64,000 bases of DNA from Clostridium_F caseinilyticum (lineage in GTDB: Bacteria; Bacillota; Clostridia; Clostridiales; Clostridiaceae). The DNA is taken from assembly GCF_046127645.1 (NCBI RefSeq), contig NZ_CP175919.1; one strand, 5' to 3'. This document shows, in pieces, positions 40,578 to 49,482 of the stretch; the first letter of the stretch is position 1, and each line of letters begins with the position of its first letter. The translations under genes were made by a program, and so were the position numbers. The notes under the pieces were generated by a model that was given only the letters and a program-made list of their open reading frames with translations, was not told the DNA's origin and did no database searches.

Positions 40578-41571
40578 AGATATCACGCAGCCTTTCTCTT
40601 ATTATTTCACTCTTCATGTTATTGAGCTTTCCAATCATTATAATTCTTATAATTTTTATTTCATTTTCTTTAGCATATAAATAAGATATTATTGGCTCTG
40701 CTCCAAAAGTTATATATTTTGCTTTTTTCATATATTCCATTATGAAATTATCACTTAATTTTTCAAAAATATTTATTGAACCAGTTTTTAAGTAAGCATC
40801 TATTCCAGCTCTAAGTATTTCCACATAATCTGTATAGGAAAGTTTTACTGGAATATTCTCTACTGTATCATTAAGCAAAGCTATCAGTTTATCTTTATCT
40901 ACAAAACCTCCACTTATAATTACACTTGTAAAAAAGTTTTTATCCTTATTTTGCTTTTTAACTCTTAAAAGAGTTTTTATATTAGTTAAATCAATAAGAA
41001 TTTTTAAATATTTATCTAAAAACTTATCTCCTATTTCCTTATTTAATAAAAGCATTTCTTCAAACATATATTTATCAAGTATAATATCAATTTTCTGTGG
41101 ATCTTTATTTGTACCGAAATCTTCAAAAACTTCTTCTATAGCTTTTCTCATTATTGGATTTAAATCTCTATAATATTCATTATCTATAAAAGTTTTAAGC
41201 TTTTCTACAGGCACATTACCCACAGGTATTATTATATCTGTAAAATCTTTATTTAAAATTTTACCTTTTATCATAACTTTAATGTTATGATAATCATATT
41301 TTAAACTCATCATATTAACTAAAGATTTTACAGGGGAAATTTCGTAGAGCAAATGATAAACTCTTTTAAGCTCATTACTTAAAAGTATTTCATAATCCTC
41401 AGGTTTTTTTACCTTTGACATAAATGTAGAATATTCAGTTTCTTCAAGAACCTTTAACGCTTCTAAAGGAGAGCTGCTATCTATCATCCTATCAATTTTT
41501 ACTTTGTCAAGGAGTCTAGTTTCTAATACCCTAATTCTAGGTATTACCTGAGTAAATAGTAATGCATCCAT
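40570..41571 (-). CDS. atpC: V-type ATP synthase subunit C
   Basis: The 333-residue all-helical funnel subunit (also called d) couples the rotor shaft to the membrane ring. It is Lys/Glu rich with three repeated helical bundles. Recognisable parts are FTQVIPRIRVLETRLLDK at the N-terminus, LMSLKYDYHNIKVMIKG-like text near 110 (here MMSLKYDYHNIKVMIKGK) and PIISYLYAKENEIKIIRIIM near the end. The start ATG follows TAAGGAGGGAATTTC. It overlaps the next gene by 8 bases. Confidence 0.94.
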   Translation of the reverse strand: MDALLFTQVIPRIRVLETRLLDKVKIDRMIDSSSPLEALKVLEETEYSTFMSKVKKPEDYEILLSNELKRVYHLLYEISPVKSLVNMMSLKYDYHNIKVMIKGKILNKDFTDIIIPVGNVPVEKLKTFIDNEYYRDLNPIMRKAIEEVFEDFGTNKDPQKIDIILDKYMFEEMLLLNKEIGDKFLDKYLKILIDLTNIKTLLRVKKQNKDKNFFTSVIISGGFVDKDKLIALLNDTVENIPVKLSYTDYVEILRAGIDAYLKTGSINIFEKLSDNFIMEYMKKAKYITFGAEPIISYLYAKENEIKIIRIIMIGKLNNMKSEIIRERLRDIYV

Positions 41572-41583
41572 GAAATTCCCTCC

Positions 41584-42183
41584 TTAGTTAAATAGCAATC
41601 TTGCAACTTCATACTCCAATTCATCTTTCATAGAACTAATTAAAGCTTCAAAAGAATTGTTTATTTCAATTCCATTTTTCTCTAATATAAAGCCTGCTTT
41701 AAAATCTCTTATTTCATCGCTTAGAGAAAGTTTTCCTAGTTTATCTTTTTTAGATAATTCACTATTTATTTCACTTACAAAAGCTTCAGTTATAAGTAAC
41801 TTGTCCTTTGAACTTATTATAATTTTCTCATCTCCATCTATTGGAAGAGTTAAAATTCTTTCTTTGATATAATAAAGATATTCTTCTTTTGATAATTGGC
41901 CTAATTTTTCCAATGCTTTTTCAAGAACTCCTTCTATAACCTTTTGTTTTGATTTAAGCTTTTCGTTTCTTACTTTAAGCTCTGCATTTGACAATATTCT
42001 TTCTCTTCTTATTACGCTTTCTCTTTGTGATTTTTCAATATTATTTTTTTCTATAATTTTAGCTTCAGCAATCTTTTTATCTAATATATCTTTTTCAGCT
42101 TGTTTAGCTTCTTTAATAATTTCTTCTTTTTTTACCTTAGCTTCTTCAAGAATTTTCCCAGTTAGATTATCTATGCTAGACAT
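41584..42183 (-). CDS. V-type ATP synthase subunit E
   Basis: The protein, about 199 residues, is the peripheral stalk partner of subunit G/H. The first 110 residues are a continuous charged coiled coil (ILEEAKVKKEEIIKEAKQAE), and the C-terminal part is a small globular head with FKAGFILEKNGIEINNSFEA. I start at ATG 42183, 8 bases after GGAG, instead of the in-frame GTG at 42192, which abuts that site. It lies 12 bases upstream of atpC. Confidence 0.93.
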   Translation of the reverse strand: MSSIDNLTGKILEEAKVKKEEIIKEAKQAEKDILDKKIAEAKIIEKNNIEKSQRESVIRRERILSNAELKVRNEKLKSKQKVIEGVLEKALEKLGQLSKEEYLYYIKERILTLPIDGDEKIIISSKDKLLITEAFVSEINSELSKKDKLGKLSLSDEIRDFKAGFILEKNGIEINNSFEALISSMKDELEYEVARLLFN

Positions 42184-42198
42184 TCGCCTCACTCCAAA

Positions 42199-42687
42199 CT
42201 ATTTTATGTTTAAAACCATAAATAATGATGCAACGAATCCAAGTAATGCGTAAGTTTCAACCATAACTGCATATATAACGCCTTTCATAACATCATTAGG
42301 TTTCTTCGCAAGTATTTGTACTCCAGCTGCCGCTGCTTTACCTTGTGCTATTGCTGACTTCCAACCTGCAAGTGCTATTGGAAGAGCTGCCATAAAATAT
42401 GCTAAACCTTGAGCAAATGTAGGTGCATTTCCACCAAGTATACCGATATTTAATAAAATCATAAGGGTAATAACAAATCCATAAAGTCCTTGTGTACCTG
42501 GAAGGGCAACTAATATAAATGTTTTACCAAACTTTTCTGGTTCTTCTGTCATAAGTCCTGAAGCAGCTTCACCAACTATTCCTATACCTTTTGCTGAACC
42601 TATTCCTGCTAATCCTGTTGCTAATGCAGCTCCTAAAAGAGCAAATATTAATCCACCATTTTCAGTTAAAAAATTCATAAATGTCAT
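42199..42687 (-). CDS. V-type ATP synthase subunit K, Na+-type ring protein
   Basis: The 162-residue ring subunit has four membrane helices made of two tandem hairpins. Residues Leu62, Thr65 and Gln66 (LPGTQGLYG), Gln115 (SAIAQGKA) and Glu144 (MVETYALL) fall where Enterococcus hirae NtpK binds Na+ (L61, T64, Q65, Q110, E139). This indicates that the enzyme moves Na+ rather than H+. The first hairpin has no carboxylate, so one ion is bound per four-helix unit. Start ATG follows GGAGGACTTTAATT. Confidence 0.95.
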   Translation of the reverse strand: MTFMNFLTENGGLIFALLGAALATGLAGIGSAKGIGIVGEAASGLMTEEPEKFGKTFILVALPGTQGLYGFVITLMILLNIGILGGNAPTFAQGLAYFMAALPIALAGWKSAIAQGKAAAAGVQILAKKPNDVMKGVIYAVMVETYALLGFVASLFMVLNIK

Positions 42688-42711
42688 AATTAAAGTCCTC
42701 CTTTATACATC

Positions 42712-44670
42712 TTATTTAGTTATTTTTAAATATTGATCTGAAAGTTTATATGGAGTAAATTTCTTTCCTCCACCTTCATAAAATTTATTAAAAAACTCTA
42801 GGTATTGAAGTCTCGCGGTGTGTACATATGATCCAAGAGCATTAACAAGTAAATTAAATAAATGTAACGCTATAAATAAAATTGGTGATATTATATAGTT
42901 AAATGGACTTGGAATAAGATTTACTATTAGATTTAAAGCATTTGCAATAAACCCTGTTGCAAGACCTAAAGCTAAAAGTCTTGAATAAGAAACTATATCC
43001 CCAAGATAACTTGTAGCACCATAAACTCCATATATACCTCCACCTATTTTTCCTCCAAGAGTTGGAGCTGATCTTCCTTGTGTAAGAAGTAATCCTATCA
43101 ATCCTATGGTTAAAAGAATTTTACCAACAGACGCTCCTACACCAACGAACATTAAAATTGCACCAATAAGTACAAAATACCATGTGAACACGTCATATAT
43201 TGCATCTTTTAATTGTCCACTTCTTATAAGTATATAAGCTTTAAGACCTAGTCCTACAAATATATGAACTAACCCAAATGCAACAGACATTATCAATATC
43301 TTAGTTATACCCTTTGCTGGGTCTATAAGATAAGGTATCTTTATTCCTAGATAATTAGAGAATAAGTCTCCAAACCATCCACCATAAATTGCCCCCCATA
43401 TAACAGTTGAAATTCCAGCATATAAGAAAAGTTTAAAAGTATTTCTTTTTGCTGTATCTTTAACCTTCTTTAAAGCAATAGAAGACACTATAACCATTAT
43501 TAATCCGTATCCAGCATCAGATAACATCATTCCGAAAAATAAGAAATAAAATATTGATAAAATCGGTGTTGGATCTATTTCCTTATATAAAGGAAGGCTA
43601 TACATTTCAACTACACTCTCAAAAGCTGATGCAAAACCATTGTTTTTTAATTTAATAGGTACTTCTTCCCCATCTTCTTCTTCATTAACCTCTGTAAAGC
43701 TTAGGTAATAATCATTTCCTATAGCTTTTTTAATTACATTTTCAAGTTCTTTATTTGTATCTAAAATATTCCAACCACTTATAGCAATTACTTTTTCAGA
43801 TTTAAGGAAATTTTCTGATGCATTAAGCCTAATAATAAGATTGTTAAAATATTCATAAGCAATTTGTATTTCTTCAATCTTATTTTCATAAGTTTTAATT
43901 TCAGTATTTATTTTTTCAATTTCCTTATCTATTTCTAAAATTTTATTGTTAAAATTTTCTATAACTGCTTTAGGGCTACCTTCATAAGATAAAGTTAACG
44001 AACTAAAACCATAGTTTTTAAATATTTCTTTTGCTTTTTCTTCTTCATCCTTTAAAACTAAAGCAAAAATATATAAGTCCTCATTATTTTCATTAATAAA
44101 TTCTATATATTTATTTTGAAGATTATCTTCAAATTCACTTTGAAAGGCTCCTTTATATTGCTTAGATATAGTACCAATGAAATATGAAGTTTGTTTAAGA
44201 TTTTTTAAATTTTTAAATTCTGCATCAAACTTTCTCCATGGAAGAAGGTTATTTATTTCTCCCGCAAGTTTAGTTTTTTCATTGCTTAAATAATTTAATC
44301 TATCTTCCTTAGTTTTCAAATCATTGTAAGTACTTTTCCAATCAATGCTTTTCATCTTTTCATTTAATATAGTATAAGATAAAGATTTTTTATCCTGTAA
44401 AAGCCCTTTTAAACCTGATGCTTGAGTAACATATTCTTTTAAAAAATCTAAGACAAATTTTAACTTCGATAAATTTGCTGCATATTCTGAATATTTTGAA
44501 CCAACTGAGTCCTTATCAAGAAGCTTCAAGCTTTCATCTTCTTCAATTAAAGCATCATTTTGAAGATTTATGAATTGAACTCCCTCAAAGCTTTGTAGTT
44601 CTTCCAAAAGCTTTTCTTTGTGTGATTCAAAGGCTAATAATGTAAATTTATTCATTTTAACTATTGCCAT
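42712..44670 (-). CDS. V-type ATP synthase subunit I (a-type stator)
   Basis: The 652-residue subunit has a cytosolic N-terminal arm of long coiled coils (1-340) and a C-terminal domain of seven to eight membrane helices that hold the ion half-channels. FGMMLSDAGYGLIM, WGAIYGGWFGDLF, the SYSRLLALGLATGFIAN helix with the essential Arg, and the end LQYLEFFNKFYEGGGKKFTP are standard. The start overlaps the end of the G/H gene by 14 bases. Confidence 0.95.
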   Translation of the reverse strand: MAIVKMNKFTLLAFESHKEKLLEELQSFEGVQFINLQNDALIEEDESLKLLDKDSVGSKYSEYAANLSKLKFVLDFLKEYVTQASGLKGLLQDKKSLSYTILNEKMKSIDWKSTYNDLKTKEDRLNYLSNEKTKLAGEINNLLPWRKFDAEFKNLKNLKQTSYFIGTISKQYKGAFQSEFEDNLQNKYIEFINENNEDLYIFALVLKDEEEKAKEIFKNYGFSSLTLSYEGSPKAVIENFNNKILEIDKEIEKINTEIKTYENKIEEIQIAYEYFNNLIIRLNASENFLKSEKVIAISGWNILDTNKELENVIKKAIGNDYYLSFTEVNEEEDGEEVPIKLKNNGFASAFESVVEMYSLPLYKEIDPTPILSIFYFLFFGMMLSDAGYGLIMVIVSSIALKKVKDTAKRNTFKLFLYAGISTVIWGAIYGGWFGDLFSNYLGIKIPYLIDPAKGITKILIMSVAFGLVHIFVGLGLKAYILIRSGQLKDAIYDVFTWYFVLIGAILMFVGVGASVGKILLTIGLIGLLLTQGRSAPTLGGKIGGGIYGVYGATSYLGDIVSYSRLLALGLATGFIANALNLIVNLIPSPFNYIISPILFIALHLFNLLVNALGSYVHTARLQYLEFFNKFYEGGGKKFTPYKLSDQYLKITK

Positions 44671-44983
44671 TAAACTTCACTATCCTTTCAACCACAAAAT
44701 TAACTGCTTTATCAAGCAAGTCATTGGAAACATTTAATATTGCATCTGCTTCCTTTTTACCTTTGTCAAAAATAAGTTCTGCTTCCCCATTAGCCTCATT
44801 TTCAACTTCATCCATAATTTTTTTTGCTTCCAAAGAGGATTTATTAATTATATCTTTATACTCTTTCAAAGCACTTTCTTCAGCCTTTTTAATAATTTCT
44901 CTGCTCTCAAGCTTAGCATTATCAATTATTTTATTAGCTTGTTCTTCTGCAGATTTAATTTCTTTAATTGCATCCTGTGCCAA
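44657..44983 (-). CDS. V-type ATP synthase subunit G/H (peripheral stalk)
   Basis: The protein, about 108 residues, is a single charged coiled coil with the pattern IKSAEEQANKIIDNAKLESR, as expected of the H/G stalk partner of subunit E. I start at TTG 44983 (MAQDAIKEI…), 5-6 bases after GGGGGTG; an upstream in-frame TTG at 45001 precedes that ribosome site. It is the first gene of the operon. Coiled coils match loosely, so the assignment leans on position. Confidence 0.85.
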   Translation of the reverse strand: MAQDAIKEIKSAEEQANKIIDNAKLESREIIKKAEESALKEYKDIINKSSLEAKKIMDEVENEANGEAELIFDKGKKEADAILNVSNDLLDKAVNFVVERIVKFNGNS

Positions 44984-45064
44984 AATATCACCCCCTTGCA
45001 AGTTAAATGATCCAATACCATTTAATATGGTATTTAATACATCTTATTTAATTGTTTATATTTA

Positions 45065-45093
45065 AGTATAATACTAATTATACTTATTGGCAA
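45065..45093 (-). promoter_or_regulatory. Sigma-A promoter of the V-ATPase operon
   Basis: TTGCCA (45093-45088), 17 bases, TATACT (45070-45065), about 80 bases upstream of the first start codon. A second TATAAT lies within the spacer. No regulator site is evident. Confidence 0.6.
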
Positions 45094-45146
45094 TACACAT
45101 GAATATTAATTTTCAACTAAAAATCCCTTATAATTAATATCTATTT

Positions 45147-46820
45147 CTAATTTTCTAAAAAAACTATATTTTTTCTATCCTTTTCGTCAAATATAACATA
45201 CATCTCTTTTTTTTCTTTTATATTCCCCTTTATAAAACTTTCTATATCTACGAAAAATTTCTCTATGTGTATATTATCGGATACTTGAACTCCATTTTGT
45301 AGTACTTTATCCTTTAAATTTCTTTTAATTTTTTTATCTATATCTCTAATTAAAAATTCTGGCAACCATTGTCTTTTATTAAATCTTAAATAATCATATT
45401 TTATTATTTCTTTTAAAAACTCACTATTTTCATTTAGAAATTCTTCGTTAAATTCCAAGAAAACTTTATAGTATTGAGGTCCAGATATATTTCTGTCAAA
45501 ATATCCCTTTTCACTACAAAACATAGCTAACCTATAATAAAAATCAAATGGTTTTTTAAATTCTCCCATAAAATATTTTAATATATTGTTAAATTTTCCT
45601 GAGTTATAATATTTATCTACTACCTCTTCTACTTTTTTTAGTATAAGCAATTCTTCATAGCTTATGTCCTTTGTACTTAATATTTCATAAGGAGGATAAG
45701 GTGAATATACCATTCCCCATTTTTCTGCCTCTGCTCTCATAGAAGAACCCTTCAAAAGTTTTAAAAATCCTAACTGTATTTCTTCTGGCTCTATGCTATA
45801 TACGTCATTAAAAGAATTTTTAAAAGAGCTATAGTCCTCTCCTGGTAATCCTGCTATAAGATCTAGATGTTGTTTTATATTTTTTAACTTTTTAAGTTCT
45901 TCTACCTTTTCCCTAATAGTTTGAAAATTCACATGTCTATTTATATTTTTTAGAACTTTATTATTTGTAGTTTGAACTCCAACTTCAAATTGAATTCTTC
46001 CATTTTTTGCTTTGCTTAAAATCTCCAGTTCTTCTTTTGTAAGTAAATCTGCTGATATTTCGAAATGAAAGGTGGCATATGTGTCTAGACTTGCGATATA
46101 GTTCCATATTTCCATTGCAAACTTGTGATTGCAGTTAAAAGTTCTGTCCACAAATTTAATAAGCTTAACATTTTTATCTACTAAAAATTTAATTTCTTTT
46201 TTTACTCTTTCTATGTCGTGGAATCTCACTCCATGCAAAGTAGAAGATAAACAATATTTACAATTAAAGGGACATCCCCTTGAGGCTTCATAATAAACTA
46301 TTTTATTTTTTAAATCCTCATCTTTTTTATATGGAAATACTACTGAATCCATAGAAATGTTAGGTCTCTTACCAGTATATACTATTTTATCTAAAGTCTT
46401 AATATATAAGCCTTTTACCTTATCTAAACTTTTATTTTCTATTTTACATTGAATAAACTCTCTAAAAGTTTCTTCTCCTTCTCCTTCTATGACATATTTC
46501 CCAGGAACTTTTTTTAAAAAACTTTTACTATCATAGGATACTTCTGGCCCTCCAAAAATTATCTCTGTAGAAGGGCTTACCAATTTAATTAAATTGGATA
46601 ACTCTTCTACATATTCTAAATTCCATATATAACAAGAAAAAGCCACTAAATCAGCTTTTTCTATAATTATTTTTTCTAATATATTTTCTTTTCTGTCATT
46701 TATAGTAAATTCTTTCAATACACATTCATAATTTAAATCCTCTGTACTGGCTCTTAAATATCTAATAGCTAAATTGCTATGTATATATTTAGAGTTAATT
46801 GCTACTAATAGTGCTTTCAT
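45147..46820 (-). CDS. B12-binding domain radical SAM protein (DUF4080 type)
   Basis: Residues 1-130 form a cobalamin-binding-like Rossmann domain (KALLVAINSKYIHSNLAIRY, then DLVAFSCYIWN and EIIFGGPEVSYDS). The radical SAM core has the Fe-S motif ASRGCPFNCKYCLSS, then VDRTFNCNHKFA and EISADLLTKEELE. The C-terminal 150 residues match the DUF4080 extension. I start at ATG 46820, 9 bases after AAAGGAAGG; the ATG at 46844 precedes that site. The start overlaps the methyltransferase-like gene, so the two are coupled. Members are uncharacterised B12-dependent methyl- or alkyltransferases; the substrate is unknown. Confidence 0.88.
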   Translation of the reverse strand: MKALLVAINSKYIHSNLAIRYLRASTEDLNYECVLKEFTINDRKENILEKIIIEKADLVAFSCYIWNLEYVEELSNLIKLVSPSTEIIFGGPEVSYDSKSFLKKVPGKYVIEGEGEETFREFIQCKIENKSLDKVKGLYIKTLDKIVYTGKRPNISMDSVVFPYKKDEDLKNKIVYYEASRGCPFNCKYCLSSTLHGVRFHDIERVKKEIKFLVDKNVKLIKFVDRTFNCNHKFAMEIWNYIASLDTYATFHFEISADLLTKEELEILSKAKNGRIQFEVGVQTTNNKVLKNINRHVNFQTIREKVEELKKLKNIKQHLDLIAGLPGEDYSSFKNSFNDVYSIEPEEIQLGFLKLLKGSSMRAEAEKWGMVYSPYPPYEILSTKDISYEELLILKKVEEVVDKYYNSGKFNNILKYFMGEFKKPFDFYYRLAMFCSEKGYFDRNISGPQYYKVFLEFNEEFLNENSEFLKEIIKYDYLRFNKRQWLPEFLIRDIDKKIKRNLKDKVLQNGVQVSDNIHIEKFFVDIESFIKGNIKEKKEMYVIFDEKDRKNIVFLEN

Positions 46821-47394
46821 TAATTTCTTCCTTCCTTTTTTCATCCTCTTTAGTATTATTTATTCTTTTCGTCCCTTTTATGTAATACACTCCATCGGAA
46901 GATTTTAAATCTTGTATTTCAAAATAAGGACTTAATAATTTTACAGTTGTATCTATAGAGCTATCTTTTAGTACATTCAAATCCTTTATAGATATATCTT
47001 TAATCTTTTCTCCTGGCAATAAAATTTTTATTTTCCCATTAAAGGTTTCCTTTATTTTTTTATCAATATCCCAAATATAAACATTTCCTCCTTCTTTTAA
47101 ATACAAATATATATCTCGTATAAGATTCATCCTATTTTTTTTGAAAAATATATTGCTAAAGGAAAACAATAAAATGCAGTTATCATAATAACCTTCTTTT
47201 ATGTTTTCCTTTTCCTCTGCTCCATCTATATATTGTAAGTTTGAATCTTCATTATATTGTTTATATATATTGTATATTATGCCATAATTATCTGTGCCCA
47301 CATCTAATAAGTTCCCCCTAAAAATTTCATTTTCCATATTAATAACAATCTCTTTTATAACACTCACCTTCTTTACATATCCCCTTAAGTCCAA
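46795..47394 (-). CDS. Class I SAM methyltransferase-like protein
   Basis: The 199-residue protein has a glycine-containing first strand (GNLLDVGTDNYGIIYNI), an acidic end of strand two (LQYIDGAEEK), YDNCILLFSFSNIFF at strand four and LREGG-like YLKEGGNVYIWDI before strand five. This is the layout of class I methyltransferases. The match is weak in detail and it may be a binding partner rather than an enzyme. The TTG start at 47394 is uncertain, because several GTG/ATG codons follow without a clear ribosome site. It is coupled to the radical SAM gene. Confidence 0.6.
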   Translation of the reverse strand: MDLRGYVKKVSVIKEIVINMENEIFRGNLLDVGTDNYGIIYNIYKQYNEDSNLQYIDGAEEKENIKEGYYDNCILLFSFSNIFFKKNRMNLIRDIYLYLKEGGNVYIWDIDKKIKETFNGKIKILLPGEKIKDISIKDLNVLKDSSIDTTVKLLSPYFEIQDLKSSDGVYYIKGTKRINNTKEDEKRKEEINESTISSN

Positions 47395-47483
47395 TTTATC
47401 AATTTTTAAAATAAAAGAAAATATTTTTATTTATATTTTAAATATATTTACTAATGATTCTTAATTGTATAGTATTCTACAAT

Positions 47484-47508
47484 AAAAAAAAAAATCCTCC
47501 TATTAAAG
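47484..47508 (-). terminator. Intrinsic terminator after the phospholipase-like gene
   Basis: On the minus strand TCTCCTTTAATAGGAGGA forms a short stem followed by ten T. It overlaps the last codons of the gene. Confidence 0.75.
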
Positions 47509-48222
47509 GAGAATCTTATTTTTTATCTTCATCTCTTCATAAAACAATAATAAAAATCCTGCGGTAGTCCTTTGCGCTTCATGTATTATAGTAGTAGCTA
47601 TCTTAGTGTATCTTTTATCTCTATTTTTTATATTTATATTTCTTAAATAAGTATCGTTAGCCATTATAGCATTATTTACTATAAAATCTTGTATTTCATC
47701 ATATTTAATTATTCCTTCTTCTGCATCAAAGGAATAATCTGTCATAAGCTTGCTTATTATCCAAAGTTCAAATTTTCTATGACTCTTTAGAAGTTTATTA
47801 TTTACATGTTGTGGCACTGTAGCATCCTGTATCAAATGACAAGCTGCACCTAAATAAAATAAACTTTTTTCTATATTGCCTTTATTAAAACTCTCTTCTG
47901 AATTTTTATAATATTTTTTACATTCCGTTAATGCATCAGAAAATCCATATAATCCTCTTCCTTTGCTTACATGATAAAAATGGTTGGAACTTTTAAAATC
48001 CTGATCTGCCCAGGAAACACCATTATTTATGTGCTTTATATATTTTTTAAAAAACTCATATTCTTTTTCATATCCTTCTATCCTGAGCAAATCAACAGCT
48101 TTAATATTTATATATTTATGCACAGTGCAATTAGTCTTAAGCATTTTCTTTTTTAAAGGATTTACCGCAAAAAATACCCCTTTTAAAGCACTTCCATAAG
48201 TTTTTTCAAATTGTTTTATCAT
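47503..48222 (-). CDS. Zinc-dependent phospholipase C-like protein without signal peptide
   Basis: The 239-residue protein matches the zinc phospholipase C catalytic domain of Clostridium perfringens alpha-toxin and Bacillus PLC. All metal-site residues can be lined up: His35 (TVHKYI), Asp73 (GVSWADQDF), His81 (HFYH), His129, Asp133 and His139 (HLIQDATVPQH), His148 and Glu152 (HRKFE). It differs from the toxin in lacking a signal peptide, the N-terminal Trp ligand and the C-terminal C2-like membrane domain. So it is probably an intracellular or wall-side housekeeping relative, not a toxin. Start ATG follows AGAAGGTTCCTA. Confidence 0.85.
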   Translation of the reverse strand: MIKQFEKTYGSALKGVFFAVNPLKKKMLKTNCTVHKYINIKAVDLLRIEGYEKEYEFFKKYIKHINNGVSWADQDFKSSNHFYHVSKGRGLYGFSDALTECKKYYKNSEESFNKGNIEKSLFYLGAACHLIQDATVPQHVNNKLLKSHRKFELWIISKLMTDYSFDAEEGIIKYDEIQDFIVNNAIMANDTYLRNINIKNRDKRYTKIATTIIHEAQRTTAGFLLLFYEEMKIKNKILL

Positions 48223-48244
48223 TAGGAACCTTCTTTCTTTTAAT

Positions 48245-49444
48245 TTAATTTCCTTTATTTATAATATATAAATATCCATTATTATCCAATATAATTAATT
48301 TTTTATTAACAACCTTCATACTTTCTATATTAGCTTTTTCAAAAGCTGCCTCTTTTTTTATTATACCTAAATTATCTAAAGAATATAAGGTTTTTTCATT
48401 CTTTTCATAAAATATTATAGAATCCTTAGAAAATATACCTCCATTATAATCTACTGCAATAGTTCCTAATGAATTTAATGTTTTATGTTGATACACTGGT
48501 GCTGGTGGATTTCTTGAAGGATGGTTATCTAACACAAAACCTATAGGTTTGTTATTTTTCCCTTTAAACCTAGGAGAATCTATAGGATCTCCTCCTGAAT
48601 AATCAGGCCATCCATACCAAACACCTTTATTTATTTCATATATATAATCTCTATCTCCTTTTACTGGTCTATCTCCTCTAAATTCCATTCCTCCTATAGA
48701 AACTAAAATCTTTCCCTTACTATTAAAATCTATACCTTTAAAATTTCTTATTCCCCAAGCATATGTTTCCATATTTTTATTTTTTAAATTATATACTATA
48801 ATACTAGAATTACCTGGAAAGTGTTCTGCTACTCTTTGTCCTCTTACTGCCTTGGTTCCATAAGCACTGAATGCCCCTGTACCTTTATCTCCAAAGTTTC
48901 TTCCGTTTAATGTAAGTGAATGAGGAGATACATCTGAAAAGAAAGGAGAACTACTAATCCATTTGTTATCCTTACCTACCACTGCAGAATTAGTAGAAGA
49001 TCCGATGGTCAAATATAAATAATTATCTTGTATTATAATAAGGCTTTTATTATAATCTCCTATATTAGGCAAATCATTTATTAAAATATTTTCCTTCCTT
49101 TTTTCTATATCATATGAATAAAGTTCATTATTGGAAGTGAAATATAAATATTTATCTCTATATGCTAAACTATTTATGTTTAACTTTTCCTTATTTAATA
49201 TGTCATAACTTTTACCTTTCACATCTATGAATTGTATTTTATTTTTAAAAGCTATATAATAATTACCTTCCTCATCTAAAACAAAATCTCTAGCCCCTTT
49301 TAACCCTTTGTATTTCAAATCACAATTAATTTTATCATTATATAGCTTAATATTATCATTATTTTTATAATAATGCTTAGTTACAATAAAGCTTAAAATC
49401 CCTATCAAACATATAACCGTAAGGGATTTAATAATCTTTTTCAT
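48245..49444 (-). CDS. Membrane-anchored sorbosone/glucose dehydrogenase-like beta-propeller
   Basis: Residues 1-25 (MKKIIKSLTVICLIGILSFI) form a signal anchor. The rest is a six-bladed-propeller-like chain with the family landmarks YLTIGSSTNSAV, YAWGIRNFKGIDFNSKGKIL, YGWPDYSGGDPIDSPRF and APVYQHKTLNSLGTIAVDY. PQQ-dependent sugar dehydrogenases share this plan, but Clostridia are not known to make PQQ and the sequence is divergent, so catalysis is doubtful. I start at ATG 49444 (GGAGGTACT ahead). It lies between the P-type ATPase and phospholipase-like genes on the same strand, with gaps of about 40 and 20 bases, and may be cotranscribed with both. Confidence 0.78.
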   Translation of the reverse strand: MKKIIKSLTVICLIGILSFIVTKHYYKNNDNIKLYNDKINCDLKYKGLKGARDFVLDEEGNYYIAFKNKIQFIDVKGKSYDILNKEKLNINSLAYRDKYLYFTSNNELYSYDIEKRKENILINDLPNIGDYNKSLIIIQDNYLYLTIGSSTNSAVVGKDNKWISSSPFFSDVSPHSLTLNGRNFGDKGTGAFSAYGTKAVRGQRVAEHFPGNSSIIVYNLKNKNMETYAWGIRNFKGIDFNSKGKILVSIGGMEFRGDRPVKGDRDYIYEINKGVWYGWPDYSGGDPIDSPRFKGKNNKPIGFVLDNHPSRNPPAPVYQHKTLNSLGTIAVDYNGGIFSKDSIIFYEKNEKTLYSLDNLGIIKKEAAFEKANIESMKVVNKKLIILDNNGYLYIINKGN

Positions 49445-49482
49445 AGTACCTCCAAAATCATTGATATACATATCTTTTATAA

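Noticed and set aside
47971..48156. Hydrophobic plus-strand frame
   Set aside because: Antisense to the phospholipase-like gene.
47503..48222. Alpha-toxin (secreted virulence factor)
   Set aside because: No signal peptide and no C-terminal membrane-binding domain; only the catalytic domain is shared.
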